This document shows positions 35,085 through 43,036 of a stretch of 59,015 bases of DNA, piece by piece. Numbering within the stretch: position 1 is the stretch's first letter; each line of letters opens with the position of its first letter. Made by a program: the position numbers and the translations under genes. The stretch spans positions 1 through 59,015 of the forward strand of contig NZ_JAAZWE010000012.1 of NCBI RefSeq assembly GCF_013185185.1, in the 5' to 3' direction. The notes beneath the pieces were generated by a model. It ran no database searches and had not been told where the DNA came from. It saw only the letters and a list, made by a program, of their open reading frames with translations. The stretch is from Saccharibacillus endophyticus (GTDB lineage Bacteria; Bacillota; Bacilli; Paenibacillales; Paenibacillaceae).

Positions 35085-35987
35085 TTAAGATTCGAGCCGG
35101 CCGACCAATTCTTCGATAAAGCGTTCGGCGCTTCTCGACAGATAGCGATCTTGCAGCCACACAAGGCCGACTTCGGCTTGAAGAACCGCATTCTCCAGCT
35201 CCAAGATCTGAAAGTCTTCCGAACGAAAGGAAGAGAGCACCGAACGAGGAAGCAGCGAAGCGCCAAGCCCTTGGGCAACCAAGCCGAGAATAACGGCGAC
35301 GCTGGAGCATTCGCAGAAGATGCGGGGGGCTTGACCGCGCGAGGCGAACTCCTGCATGATTCGTTCGTGCATCCCGGTCGTGCGATCCGTCTTAAGCGTG
35401 AGAAAAGGGCGCTCCGACAGCTCATCGAGCCGAATGGTTTCGCGTCCGGCGTATTCGATCCAGGCGGTCGGCACGGCGGCGGCGAGCGGGTCTTCCGGCA
35501 AAGAAGCGATACCGTAATCGTCCGTGCCGGAGGGGGCTTCAAACGGCAGGCGGGCGACGATCAGCTCGATCCGGCGTTTACGCAGCAGCTCGGCCAGTTG
35601 GAAATGATCGCCCTCCTGGATTTTAAAAGTAACAGCAGGGTGTTGTCGTCCGAAGCGTTCGATCGCGCTCGGGAGCAGCGAGACGCAGGAGACGACGGAC
35701 CCGATCGACAATGTGCCGCCGACGCCTTCGCCAAGCTCGCGAATCTCCAACAGCGTTTCCTCCAAGCGAAATAACAATTCTTCTGCGCGTTCGTACAATC
35801 GCCATCCGGCTTCCGTAGGAACGAGCTTACGTCCGGTGCGATCAAACAACGGCGTACCCAATTCTTCCTCAAGCAGCTTCATTTGGCGGCTGAGCGGAGG
35901 CTGCTCCATATTAAGCTTTTTGGCCGCGGAAGTGATTTGACCTTCTTTGACGACAGCGGAAAAATAGCGTAATTGACGCAAATCCAT
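35085..35987 (-). CDS. LysR-family transcriptional regulator
   Basis: The 300-residue protein has the LysR helix-turn-helix at the N-terminus (MDLRQLRYFSAVVKEGQITS, then AAKKLNMEQPPLSRQMKLLE) and a co-inducer-binding domain from about 90. It is transcribed divergently from ilvE with 110 nt between the starts, the classic layout for a LysR regulator and its target. Control of ilvE or of branched-chain amino acid metabolism is therefore inferred. The gap contains the inverted repeat ATATT-ATT-AATAT (about 36040). Confidence 0.88.
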   Translation of the reverse strand: MDLRQLRYFSAVVKEGQITSAAKKLNMEQPPLSRQMKLLEEELGTPLFDRTGRKLVPTEAGWRLYERAEELLFRLEETLLEIRELGEGVGGTLSIGSVVSCVSLLPSAIERFGRQHPAVTFKIQEGDHFQLAELLRKRRIELIVARLPFEAPSGTDDYGIASLPEDPLAAAVPTAWIEYAGRETIRLDELSERPFLTLKTDRTTGMHERIMQEFASRGQAPRIFCECSSVAVILGLVAQGLGASLLPRSVLSSFRSEDFQILELENAVLQAEVGLVWLQDRYLSRSAERFIEELVGRLES

Positions 35988-36097
35988 CTTTTTTCTTCTC
36001 CTTTCATACTTTTGGGGTATGCAGAACCGACGAAAAGGATATTATTAATATAGGTAAGAGACTGATATGATTCAATATAAAAAGAGGAGCGTGCATC

Positions 36098-37189
36098 ATG
36101 CAGGGTGAACTGAAGATCGAAAAGACAACGCAGCTCAAAACGAAACCGGATACCGCCAACCTTTCGTTCGGCGTTTATATGACGGACCATATGTTTACGA
36201 TGGACTACGAAAAGGGAAAAGGTTGGCATGATGCCAAGATCGTTCCTTACGGACCGATCCCGATGGACCCGGCCGCGAAAGTGTTCCATTACGGACAAAC
36301 GATCTTCGAAGGCATGAAAGCCTACGTCGGTCCGGACGGCGATATCCGTTTGTTCCGTCCGGAGAAAAACTTCGAGCGCTTCAACCGTTCCTGCCGCCGG
36401 ATGAGCATTCCGGAGATCGATGAAGCTTTCGTGCTGAATGCGCTGAAAGAACTGATCAAAGTCGATCGCAGCTGGGTTCCGTCCGAGCCGGGCACGTCGC
36501 TTTATATCCGTCCGTTCGCAATCGCGACGGAGAATCATCTGGGCGCGAATCCATCGCTGAGCTACAAGATGATGATTATCCTGTCGCCGGTCGGCGCTTA
36601 TTACGCGGAAGGTTTGAATCCGGTACGTATTCACGTCGAGACTCGCGACGTTCGCGCGGTAGCCGGCGGCGTCGGCGAAGCCAAGACGGCAGGCAACTAT
36701 GCGGCAAGCATGCAGGCTCAGGAAAACGCGTACGGAGCCGGTTATTCCCAAGTATTGTGGCTGGACGGCGTCCACCGCAAATACGTCGAAGAAGTCGGCA
36801 GCATGAACGTATTCTTCCGGATCGGAGACCGCATCGTGACGCCTGCGCTCAGCGGCAGCATCCTGAACGGCATCACGCGCGATTCGGCGATCCATATGCT
36901 GCGCGATTTCGGCTTCGAAGTCGAAGAGCGCCCGATCGCGATCGACGAACTGTTCGCGGCCGCCGAGAACGGTTCGCTTCTCGAAGCTTTCGGTACAGGT
37001 ACGGCAGCTGTCGTTTCTCCGATCGGCGAGATCGGCTGGGACGGCAAAACGGTTCAAATCGGCGGCGGAGAAACCGGCGAATGGACGCGCCGTCTGTACG
37101 ACGAACTGACTTCCCTGCAGCGCGGCGAGTCCGAAGACCGTTTCGGCTGGACGCAAACGGTATGCAGCGCGGAGACGACGCAAGGTTGA
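36098..37189 (+). CDS. ilvE: Branched-chain amino acid aminotransferase
   Basis: IlvE is a PLP enzyme of fold type IV that interconverts leucine, isoleucine and valine with their keto acids using glutamate. The 363-residue product is a BCAT type II-like form, with FEGMKAYVGPDGDIRLFRPE, the region TAGNYAASMQAQ containing the Lys-site neighbourhood, and the class IV signature around EEVGSMNVFF and GITRDSAIHML. The ATG follows AAGAGGAG. It is a single gene with an Rrf2 gene 142 nt downstream. Confidence 0.92.
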   Translation: MQGELKIEKTTQLKTKPDTANLSFGVYMTDHMFTMDYEKGKGWHDAKIVPYGPIPMDPAAKVFHYGQTIFEGMKAYVGPDGDIRLFRPEKNFERFNRSCRRMSIPEIDEAFVLNALKELIKVDRSWVPSEPGTSLYIRPFAIATENHLGANPSLSYKMMIILSPVGAYYAEGLNPVRIHVETRDVRAVAGGVGEAKTAGNYAASMQAQENAYGAGYSQVLWLDGVHRKYVEEVGSMNVFFRIGDRIVTPALSGSILNGITRDSAIHMLRDFGFEVEERPIAIDELFAAAENGSLLEAFGTGTAAVVSPIGEIGWDGKTVQIGGGETGEWTRRLYDELTSLQRGESEDRFGWTQTVCSAETTQG

Positions 37190-37239
37190 CATCAGGATCT
37201 AATGTAACTACAATGGTTTCACGTAATAACGAAATGAAA

Positions 37240-37275
37240 GGTGCGCGTTCGGAACACAAATCCGAATGTGCGCCT
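37240..37275. other. Hairpin upstream of the Rrf2 gene
   Basis: GGTGCGC-G-TTCGGA and TCCGAA-T-GTGCGCC pair around a 7-nt loop. It has no T run, so it is more likely a leader structure or operator than a terminator. Confidence 0.5.
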
Positions 37276-37331
37276 GAAGTTCGTTATAGACGCAATACGC
37301 GAGTTCGATCGCTGGAAGGGAGGAATGCGAA

Positions 37332-37796
37332 GTGAATATCAGTACGAAATTTCCCGTTGCCGTGCACACCTTGATTCTGCTGAGTATTTCGCAGCCCGGC
37401 ACAGCGACTTCGGACATGATCGCTTCGAGCGTGAATACCAATCCGGTCGTGATCCGGCGCATTACGGGCATGCTGGGCCGTGCTGGTCTTGTTGAGGCCA
37501 GAGCCGGCATTGCGGGTGCGCGATTAAAAAAGCCGTTGGCCGAAATTACGCTGCTTGAAGTCTATAAAGCCGTGAATGCCGTCGGCGAAGGCGGATTGTT
37601 TGCCGTACATGAAAGTCCGAATCCGAACTGCGAAGTCGGCCGCAATATTCAGGCCGCGATGAATCCGATCTTCATCAGCGCGCAGCGCGCGATGGAGCAG
37701 ATTTTGGAGCAGACGACGGTTGCCGACGTAGCCGGGGATATTTCGCAGCTGGAAGGCATCGTGCTGCCGGATTACTTTGCTCCGACGAACAGCTAA
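37332..37796 (+). CDS. Rrf2-family transcriptional regulator
   Basis: The 154-residue protein has the Rrf2 winged-helix N-terminus (FPVAVHTLILLSI, then SSVNTNPVVIRRITGMLGRA) and a dimerisation helix near the end. Only one cysteine (in PNPNCEVG) lies where IscR/NsrR have a cluster-binding set, so an iron-sulfur cofactor is unlikely; it resembles YwnA-type members. The GTG start follows AAGGGAGG. Its target is unknown and may be itself; TGTAAC-N7-GTTTCA upstream (about 37202) is a candidate site. Confidence 0.85.
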   Translation: MNISTKFPVAVHTLILLSISQPGTATSDMIASSVNTNPVVIRRITGMLGRAGLVEARAGIAGARLKKPLAEITLLEVYKAVNAVGEGGLFAVHESPNPNCEVGRNIQAAMNPIFISAQRAMEQILEQTTVADVAGDISQLEGIVLPDYFAPTNS

Positions 37797-37856
37797 ACGC
37801 GAAGAAGGCGGTCCTGTCTTGTAGAGGCCGTTGAAATCCGCATATACACGTACGCG

Positions 37857-37902
37857 AAAAGGCTGCCTTTGATCCGCAATTCGGATTCGAGGCAGCCTTT
37901 TT
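37857..37902. terminator. Bidirectional terminator between the Rrf2 and AIM24 genes
   Basis: AAAAGGCTGCC and GGCAGCCTTTTT pair around an inner GATCCG/CGGATT stem, with A and T runs on both sides. Confidence 0.8.
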
Positions 37903-38011
37903 CCGATCAAGGCTTGCGGCGTAACGGCACGGATTAGGCAATCTGAAGCCGCATGTCGGGTTTGCTCGGTCGGCTATGTCGGCAAAAGAAGGCTTCGCCG
38001 CCCCGATCCGA

Positions 38012-38797
38012 TTAAAACGGCCGAGTACGGAAAGGAAGCGTCGGAGCCAACCAGACTTCGCCGCGTCCGCGGAACGTCTGAAGCATGCCTTCGCCGGAAG
38101 AAGCCGAGCCGAGCAGCGATTTCGTCGACTTTTCAACGGAGAAATCGATCGTGCTGCTGCGCAGCACCGCGAAGCTTCCGTCTACCTTCAGCGTCTCGGT
38201 GCCGTCCAGCTCGTAACGGACCAGCTCGTATTCCGGAACCGGCAGCTCCAGCACGACATACCCGTTATCCGACGCCGTAATTTTGGTCTGGAACAACCCT
38301 TCGCCGCCGAACAGGGCCGAGGAAACGTTGCTTTGTTTGGCGACGCCGACCTTGACCGTATTTTCCGCGCAGAAAAAGAGTCCGTCGTCGACGATGATTT
38401 CTTCGCCCGGCGACAGTTCGATCAACGTGAAGTCTTTGCGCTTGGGTTCCAGATACATTTCGCCCGTACCTCGGTAGATCGGCTTGCTCGCCGTTTCGCC
38501 CGTCACCGCGCTGCCCACGAATTTTTTCGCGAACCCGCCTACGCCGCCCGATTTGTTTTCCATCTCGATATTGCCCATCATGTACTGCAAAGCGCCCGCT
38601 TCCAGCACGACCGACGTATCCTGAAGCAAAATGCGCACCTGCTGCCAGCTAAAGCGTTCCTGATCGTGATGATTGATCGATTTCGCCAGATCTTCGTTAT
38701 AGTTCTCCGGTAATCCGCCTGCCTGAATAACCTCAATGACCAGATTTTCTCTTTTCAACGAGCTGAACACGCGAAAATCGTTATGGCGAAACTGCAT
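38012..38797 (-). CDS. AIM24-family protein
   Basis: The 261-residue protein belongs to the AIM24/TIGR00266-like family of beta-rich proteins. Its glycine-rich segment VGGFAKKFVGSAVTGE and the repeated GEMYLEP and GEVWLAP edges are typical. No signal peptide or membrane span is visible. The start is set by GAGGAGGAAACATCC directly upstream of ATGCAG; the frame continues 51 nt further without a site. The function is unknown in bacteria. Confidence 0.78.
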   Translation of the reverse strand: MQFRHNDFRVFSSLKRENLVIEVIQAGGLPENYNEDLAKSINHHDQERFSWQQVRILLQDTSVVLEAGALQYMMGNIEMENKSGGVGGFAKKFVGSAVTGETASKPIYRGTGEMYLEPKRKDFTLIELSPGEEIIVDDGLFFCAENTVKVGVAKQSNVSSALFGGEGLFQTKITASDNGYVVLELPVPEYELVRYELDGTETLKVDGSFAVLRSSTIDFSVEKSTKSLLGSASSGEGMLQTFRGRGEVWLAPTLPFRTRPF

Positions 38798-38848
38798 GGA
38801 TGTTTCCTCCTCGGTGTATGTACACGGTAATGGAATAGTTATCTGCAC

Positions 38849-39036
38849 GTATTACGCGAGGTCCGGACAAACGGTTGCGAAAAGGCTGCGAAAAAAACTG
38901 CAGAAGAGCTGTAGAGGAGCTGCGAGAAGGTTGAGACGGAGTCGAGGGGGAGTTATGAGAGAACTGTAACTGTGAGAAACTCGTTAGAAGGCTGGTAAGT
39001 TTGCGGGGGGATCGGCATTTTGAGCAGACTGGACAT
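38849..39036. other. Intergenic stretch without recognised feature
   Basis: This is the upstream side of the AIM24 gene and a purine-rich stretch with repeated CTGCGAGAAGG-like words. I see no gene here. Confidence 0.3.
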
Positions 39037-39230
39037 TTTAACGGATCGAGGCGACGCTTAGGAAGGTTTTGGGGCGGTATTGAAGTTTTAACGGATTGAG
39101 GTGACGCTTAAAGTAGAAAACGGCTTGATTTTGGCGGGAAAAGTAGGGAAATGAGCGTCTAACGGTAATAGGATCCGTTAAAATCCCGGAGGAGGTTGAT
39201 TTGCGGCTGTAAAGGACATACGATCCGTTA
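39037..39230. repeat. Cluster of AACGGAT/ATCCGTT intergenic repeats (family B)
   Basis: Four units are visible: TTTTAACGGATCGAGGCGAC-GCTTA, TTTTAACGGATTGAGGTGAC-GCTTAAA, a unit ending GATCCGTTAAAA, and one ending ACGATCCGTTAG. Similar units occur at 57842-58040. The core TAACGGAT and its complement ATCCGTTA recur in both orientations. No coding potential is seen. Confidence 0.7.
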
Positions 39231-39300
39231 GCCGAGCCGAGCCGAGCCGAGCCGAGCCGAGCCGAGCCGAGCCGAGCCGAGCCGAGCCGAGCCGAGCCGA
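39231..39300 (+). repeat. Perfect tandem repeat (GCCGA)14
   Basis: Fourteen uninterrupted copies of the 5-mer GCCGA occur in non-coding DNA between the family B cluster and the clpP terminators. Confidence 0.97.
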
Positions 39301-39352
39301 GCTTACGGTCGCCGCAAACGAGTGCTTTTTCCCGGACGAAAGTATCTCATGC

Positions 39353-39400
39353 AAAAAAGCTCCTTCCTGCTCGCTGCGTCAGCGAACGGAAAGGAGCTTT
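39353..39400 (-). terminator. Distal terminator of clpP
   Basis: AAAGCTCCTT and AAGGAGCTTT pair around a loop. The run of A on the + strand gives the T tract for - strand transcripts. Confidence 0.7.
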
Positions 39401-39411
39401 CGGCGCTTCTC

Positions 39412-39451
39412 GGAAAAATTCGGCGATTTATCCGCTGCCGAATTTTCCCGA
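39412..39451 (-). terminator. Proximal hairpin after clpP
   Basis: GGAAAAATTCGGC and GCCGAATTTTCC pair with a one-base bulge, directly after the clpP stop codon. The T tract is weak, so it may act as a 3' stabiliser. Confidence 0.5.
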
Positions 39452-39466
39452 GTTGCCTGTTGGATA

Positions 39467-40069
39467 TTACTTCGCGCCGATTTCGGCAACCGGCTTCTCG
39501 ATGACTTTATCGATGATGCCGTATTCGGCAGCAGCCGCAGCATCCATAAAGTAGTCGCGATCCGTATCTTTGTCGATGCGTTCGATCGGCTGACCGGTAC
39601 GCTCGGACATGATGCGGTTCAGCTTTTCGCGAAGCGCGATGATGCGGCGGGCACGGATTTCGATGTCCGAAGCTTGGCCTTGAGCGCCGCCCAGAGGTTG
39701 GTGAATCATGATTTCGCTGTTCGGCAGGGCGAAACGTTTGCCTTTCGCGCCTGCGTTCAGCAGGAATGCGCCCATCGACGCGGCCATGCCGACGCAGATT
39801 GTGGAGACGTCCGCTTTGATGAACTGCATCGTATCGAAAATCGCCATGCCGGCCGTGATCGAACCGCCCGGGCTATTGATATAAAGGTAAATGTCCTTCT
39901 CCGGATCTTCCGCTTCGAGGAACAGGAGTTGCGCAATGATTGCGTTGGCTACGACGTCGTTGACTTCGGTGCCGAGGAAAATGATGCGGTCTTTCAGCAG
40001 GCGGGAGTAAATGTCATACGCTCTCTCGCCGCGATTGCTTTGTTCAACGACCATAGGAATGTAACCCAC
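39467..40069 (-). CDS. clpP: ATP-dependent Clp protease proteolytic subunit
   Basis: ClpP is the self-compartmentalising serine peptidase that works with ClpC, ClpX or ClpE. The 200-residue product has the catalytic triad Ser98 (GMAASMGAF), His123 (MIHQPLGG) and Asp172. The start is GTG at a spacing of 9 nt from AAGGAGG, giving a N-terminus typical of the family. Its promoter overlaps a CtsR operator, so heat and protein stress should induce it. It is monocistronic. Confidence 0.96.
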   Translation of the reverse strand: MGYIPMVVEQSNRGERAYDIYSRLLKDRIIFLGTEVNDVVANAIIAQLLFLEAEDPEKDIYLYINSPGGSITAGMAIFDTMQFIKADVSTICVGMAASMGAFLLNAGAKGKRFALPNSEIMIHQPLGGAQGQASDIEIRARRIIALREKLNRIMSERTGQPIERIDKDTDRDYFMDAAAAAEYGIIDKVIEKPVAEIGAK

Positions 40070-40194
40070 AGTGAAAAACCTCCTTGTGAACGGATGTGTT
40101 CCGTCCTTAGAATTGGAATGGATGCCAGGCTGGATGGCCCGCCGAACCCTTGTACGCAGAGGAGTCCGGTAAACGTCTAGCTGGTATTACCCAT

Positions 40195-40223
40195 ATGATA
40201 AACAATTCCAAACATAAAGTCAA
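40195..40223 (-). promoter_or_regulatory. Promoter of clpP
   Basis: On the - strand TTGACT and TATCAT are 17 nt apart. The -35 is part of the downstream CtsR half-site. Confidence 0.75.
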
Positions 40224-40234
40224 AGAAAGTCAAA
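40218..40234 (-). promoter_or_regulatory. CtsR operator
   Basis: The direct repeat TTTGACT-TTC-TTTGACT (AGTCAAA-GAA-AGTCAAA on the + strand) matches the CtsR heptad consensus RGTCAAANANRGTCAAA fully. CtsR is the heat-shock repressor of clp genes in Bacillales. Confidence 0.85.
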
Positions 40235-40295
40235 CTTTCTGCAAAAAAAATAGCCGATATCGGCGTCATGAACAAAAAATACAGTTAAATAATAA

Positions 40296-40370
40296 TGGCG
40301 CGCCCGCCAAGAATCGAACTTGGATCTCAGGCTTCGGAGGCCTACGTCATATCCATTGGACCACGGGCGC
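40296..40370 (-). tRNA. tRNA-Arg (CCG)
   Basis: On the - strand the acceptor GCGCCCG/CGGGCGC is perfect, the anticodon loop CTCCGGA gives CCG (arginine, CGG), the T loop is TTCGATT, and CCA is encoded. Confidence 0.93.
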
Positions 40371-40557
40371 ATAGATTGCAAGCAAACAGCAGCAATCATT
40401 ATTATACTCGGCGGCGATGCGAATTGCAAGCCCTCTTCAAGCTGTGAAAAAGAGAACGAAAAGATCCCTACATTATGAGCCCGCTAGCTTTATTTCACCT
40501 ATATATAGTAGGGCTGAATCACATTTGATCGTGAATAAAATATCCGCTTGTCAAAGC

Positions 40558-40586
40558 TTGCATAGCGACGTCAAATTGGTTAAACT
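40558..40586 (+). promoter_or_regulatory. Probable promoter of the cggR-gapA operon
   Basis: TTGCAT and TAAACT are 17 nt apart. They lie just upstream of the CggR operator. Confidence 0.55.
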
Positions 40587-40591
40587 GGGTG

Positions 40592-40628
40592 TGGGACAAA
40601 AAAAGTGTTCCCGGGACAATAAATGTCC
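40592..40628 (+). promoter_or_regulatory. CggR operator
   Basis: Two direct-repeat half-sites are present: a degenerate GGGAC...GTGTTCCC and a perfect CGGGACAATAAATGTCC. The known CggR operator pattern is CGGGAC-N6-TGTC repeated. Its position between promoter and cggR suits roadblock repression relieved by fructose 1,6-bisphosphate. Confidence 0.8.
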
Positions 40629-40675
40629 ACTGATTTAAATTATACAGGCAGACGAAGTTTGCAGAGGTGGAACGC

Positions 40676-41713
40676 ATGCAGAACATTCTCGAAATCCAGC
40701 AGCAGCTGCTTCCCGATCTCATGGAAACTCTCAAGAAAAGGTACACGATCCTTCATCAGATCATGCTGACGGGCACGACGGGGCGCCGCACGCTGGCGAA
40801 TTCCTTGCAAATGACCGAACGGGTGCTGAGAGCCGAGACCGATCTGCTGAAAGCACAAGGCTTGATAGAGACGGACACGGCGGGCATGCGGATCAGTGAT
40901 GCTGGACAACTCCTTCTTGAGCGTCTGGAACCGGTATTGAAGGAATTAGTGGGATTGTCCAACCTGGAAGAGAAGATTCGTGAGTTTTACGGACTGCAGA
41001 AAGTTGTGGTGGTTCCGGGTAACTGTGACGAATCGCCGCTATCCAAGCGTGAACTCGGCAAAGCCGGAGCCAAAGCGCTGCTGGGCGTGATGCAAGGCGG
41101 GGATGTGGTAGCCGTAACGGGCGGCACGACCCTGGCCGAGATGGCTGAGCAGTTGACTTATCCGGTAAATGGTCCCCTTAAAGGCAGTTGGTTCGTTCCC
41201 GCACGGGGAGGATTGGGCGAAAGCCTGGAAATTCAGGCCAACACGATCGCTTCCAACATGGCCAAGCGGGTAGGAGCCGATTATCGGCTGCTGCACGTAC
41301 CCGATCTGTTGAGCCGGGAAGCGTACGAATCGCTCGTGCACGACCCGAACATTCAGGAAATCGTCCGCGAGATCCGCACCGCCCGCGTCATCGTGCACGG
41401 GATCGGCAATGCGGTGGACATGGCGCGTCGACGCAAACTGGATGAAGAGACGACAAGCGGCCTTCAGGAAAAAGGGGCGGTAGCCGAATCTTTCGGTTAT
41501 TACTTCGACGAGAGCGGCAGTTTCGTACATAACATGCTGACTCTCGGACTCAGACTTGACGATATCAAGGCGGCGGATGTCGTGCTTGGGATCGCAGGAG
41601 GCAAATCAAAGGCGAAGGCGATTCACGCGGTGCTGCGATTCGGTCAGGAAGATATTCTGGTGATCGACGAAGCGGCTGCGCTCGAAATTGTCCGGGAGCT
41701 GGAGAGCGCCTGA
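40676..41713 (+). CDS. cggR: Central glycolytic genes regulator CggR
   Basis: CggR represses its own operon and is released by fructose 1,6-bisphosphate. The 345-residue SorC-family protein has an N-terminal winged helix (about 25-85, RRTLANSLQMTERVLRAETD) and a sugar-phosphate-binding domain with VVAVTGGTTLAEMAEQL, VPARGGLGESLEIQAN and LGIAGGKSKAKAIHA. The ATG after AGAGGTGGA is preferred over a GTG 9 nt earlier. It is the first gene of the glycolytic operon. Confidence 0.94.
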   Translation: MQNILEIQQQLLPDLMETLKKRYTILHQIMLTGTTGRRTLANSLQMTERVLRAETDLLKAQGLIETDTAGMRISDAGQLLLERLEPVLKELVGLSNLEEKIREFYGLQKVVVVPGNCDESPLSKRELGKAGAKALLGVMQGGDVVAVTGGTTLAEMAEQLTYPVNGPLKGSWFVPARGGLGESLEIQANTIASNMAKRVGADYRLLHVPDLLSREAYESLVHDPNIQEIVREIRTARVIVHGIGNAVDMARRRKLDEETTSGLQEKGAVAESFGYYFDESGSFVHNMLTLGLRLDDIKAADVVLGIAGGKSKAKAIHAVLRFGQEDILVIDEAAALEIVRELESA

Positions 41714-41819
41714 CGAATTTGTTACTCATGGTGCGGCTTTTTCATCGATATGAAGAAGTATGCGCCTTGAATAAATGAAACATTTCTTCAAAAACCATCT
41801 ATTTAGGAGGAACTGTTCA

Positions 41820-42830
41820 ATGACTGTAAAAGTAGGTATTAACGGATTTGGTCGTATCGGACGTTTGGCTTTCCGCCGCATTCAAGACGTGCAAGGTATC
41901 GAGGTTGTCGCAATCAACGACTTGACCGATGCGAAAATGCTCGCTCACCTGTTGAAATATGATACAACTCAAGGTAAATTCAACGGCGACGTTGAAGTAC
42001 ACGACGGTTTCTTCAAAGTAAACGGCAAGGAAGTAAAAGTCCTGGCTAACCGTAACCCTGAAGAACTTCCTTGGGGAGAGCTCGGCGTTGACATCGTTCT
42101 GGAATGCACAGGTTTCTTCACGACTAAAGAAGGCGCTGAGAAGCACATCACGGCCGGCGCTAAAAAAGTCGTAATCTCCGCACCGGCTACAGGCGACATG
42201 AAAACAATCGTTTACAACGTTAACCACGAGATCCTCGACGGTTCGGAAACGGTTATCTCGGGCGCATCTTGCACAACAAACTGCCTGGCTCCTATGGCAA
42301 AAACGCTGCAAGATCAGTTCGGCGTCGTTCAAGGTCTCATGACTACGATCCACGCTTACACTGGCGACCAAAACACTCTGGATGCTCCGCACCCTAAAGG
42401 CGACTTCCGTCGTGCTCGCGCAGCAGCAGAAAACATCATTCCTAACACGACTGGCGCTGCTAAAGCAATCGGTCTGGTTATCCCTGAGCTGCAAGGCAAA
42501 CTTGACGGCGCGGCACAACGCGTACCGGTGGCTACAGGTTCCCTGACTGAGCTGGTAACGGTTCTGGAGAAAAACGTAACGGTTGATGAAGTCAACGCGG
42601 CTATGAAAGCTGCTGCCGACCCAGAAACTTACGGCTACACAGAAGACGAAATCGTATCGTCCGACATCAAGGGCATGACTTTCGGTTCCCTGTTCGACGC
42701 TACGCAAACTCGCGTAATGACAGTTGGCGACAAGCAGCTGGTTAAAACAGTAGCTTGGTACGACAACGAAATGTCTTACACGGCTCAACTCGTTCGCACG
42801 CTTGAATTCTTCGCGAAAAAAGCTCAGTAA
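41820..42830 (+). CDS. gapA: Glyceraldehyde-3-phosphate dehydrogenase, type I
   Basis: GapA oxidises glyceraldehyde 3-phosphate with NAD. The 336-residue product has the Rossmann INGFGRIGRLAFRR, the catalytic Cys151 in SGASCTTNCLAP, and YDNEMSYTAQLVRTLEF at the end. AGGAGGAACTG precedes the ATG. Codon choice is strongly biased (GCT, GTT, GGC, AAA), as expected of a highly expressed gene. Confidence 0.97.
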   Translation: MTVKVGINGFGRIGRLAFRRIQDVQGIEVVAINDLTDAKMLAHLLKYDTTQGKFNGDVEVHDGFFKVNGKEVKVLANRNPEELPWGELGVDIVLECTGFFTTKEGAEKHITAGAKKVVISAPATGDMKTIVYNVNHEILDGSETVISGASCTTNCLAPMAKTLQDQFGVVQGLMTTIHAYTGDQNTLDAPHPKGDFRRARAAAENIIPNTTGAAKAIGLVIPELQGKLDGAAQRVPVATGSLTELVTVLEKNVTVDEVNAAMKAAADPETYGYTEDEIVSSDIKGMTFGSLFDATQTRVMTVGDKQLVKTVAWYDNEMSYTAQLVRTLEFFAKKAQ

Positions 42831-42928
42831 TTCCGGAGACTTTCGCACGAAGAACGGCAAACTTATAGCATCATGAAGCTGCGTTGGCCGGCCGATTCCG
42901 GTTCGGTCGACGGACTTCACGCAGACAA

Positions 42929-42962
42929 AGCGGAAACAGAGGTTCTTTGTTTCCGCTTTTTC
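42929..42962 (+). terminator. Partial terminator after gapA
   Basis: AAGCGGAAACA and TGTTTCCGCTT form a good hairpin followed by T residues. It probably separates strong cggR-gapA transcripts from lower-level read-through into pgk. Confidence 0.75.
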
Positions 42963-43036
42963 TAAGTTGCCGAAGCGGGCGATGCGCATTCCTTGGAATC
43001 CTGAATTCTAAATTTGAGGGCATGGGGGATTAATTT

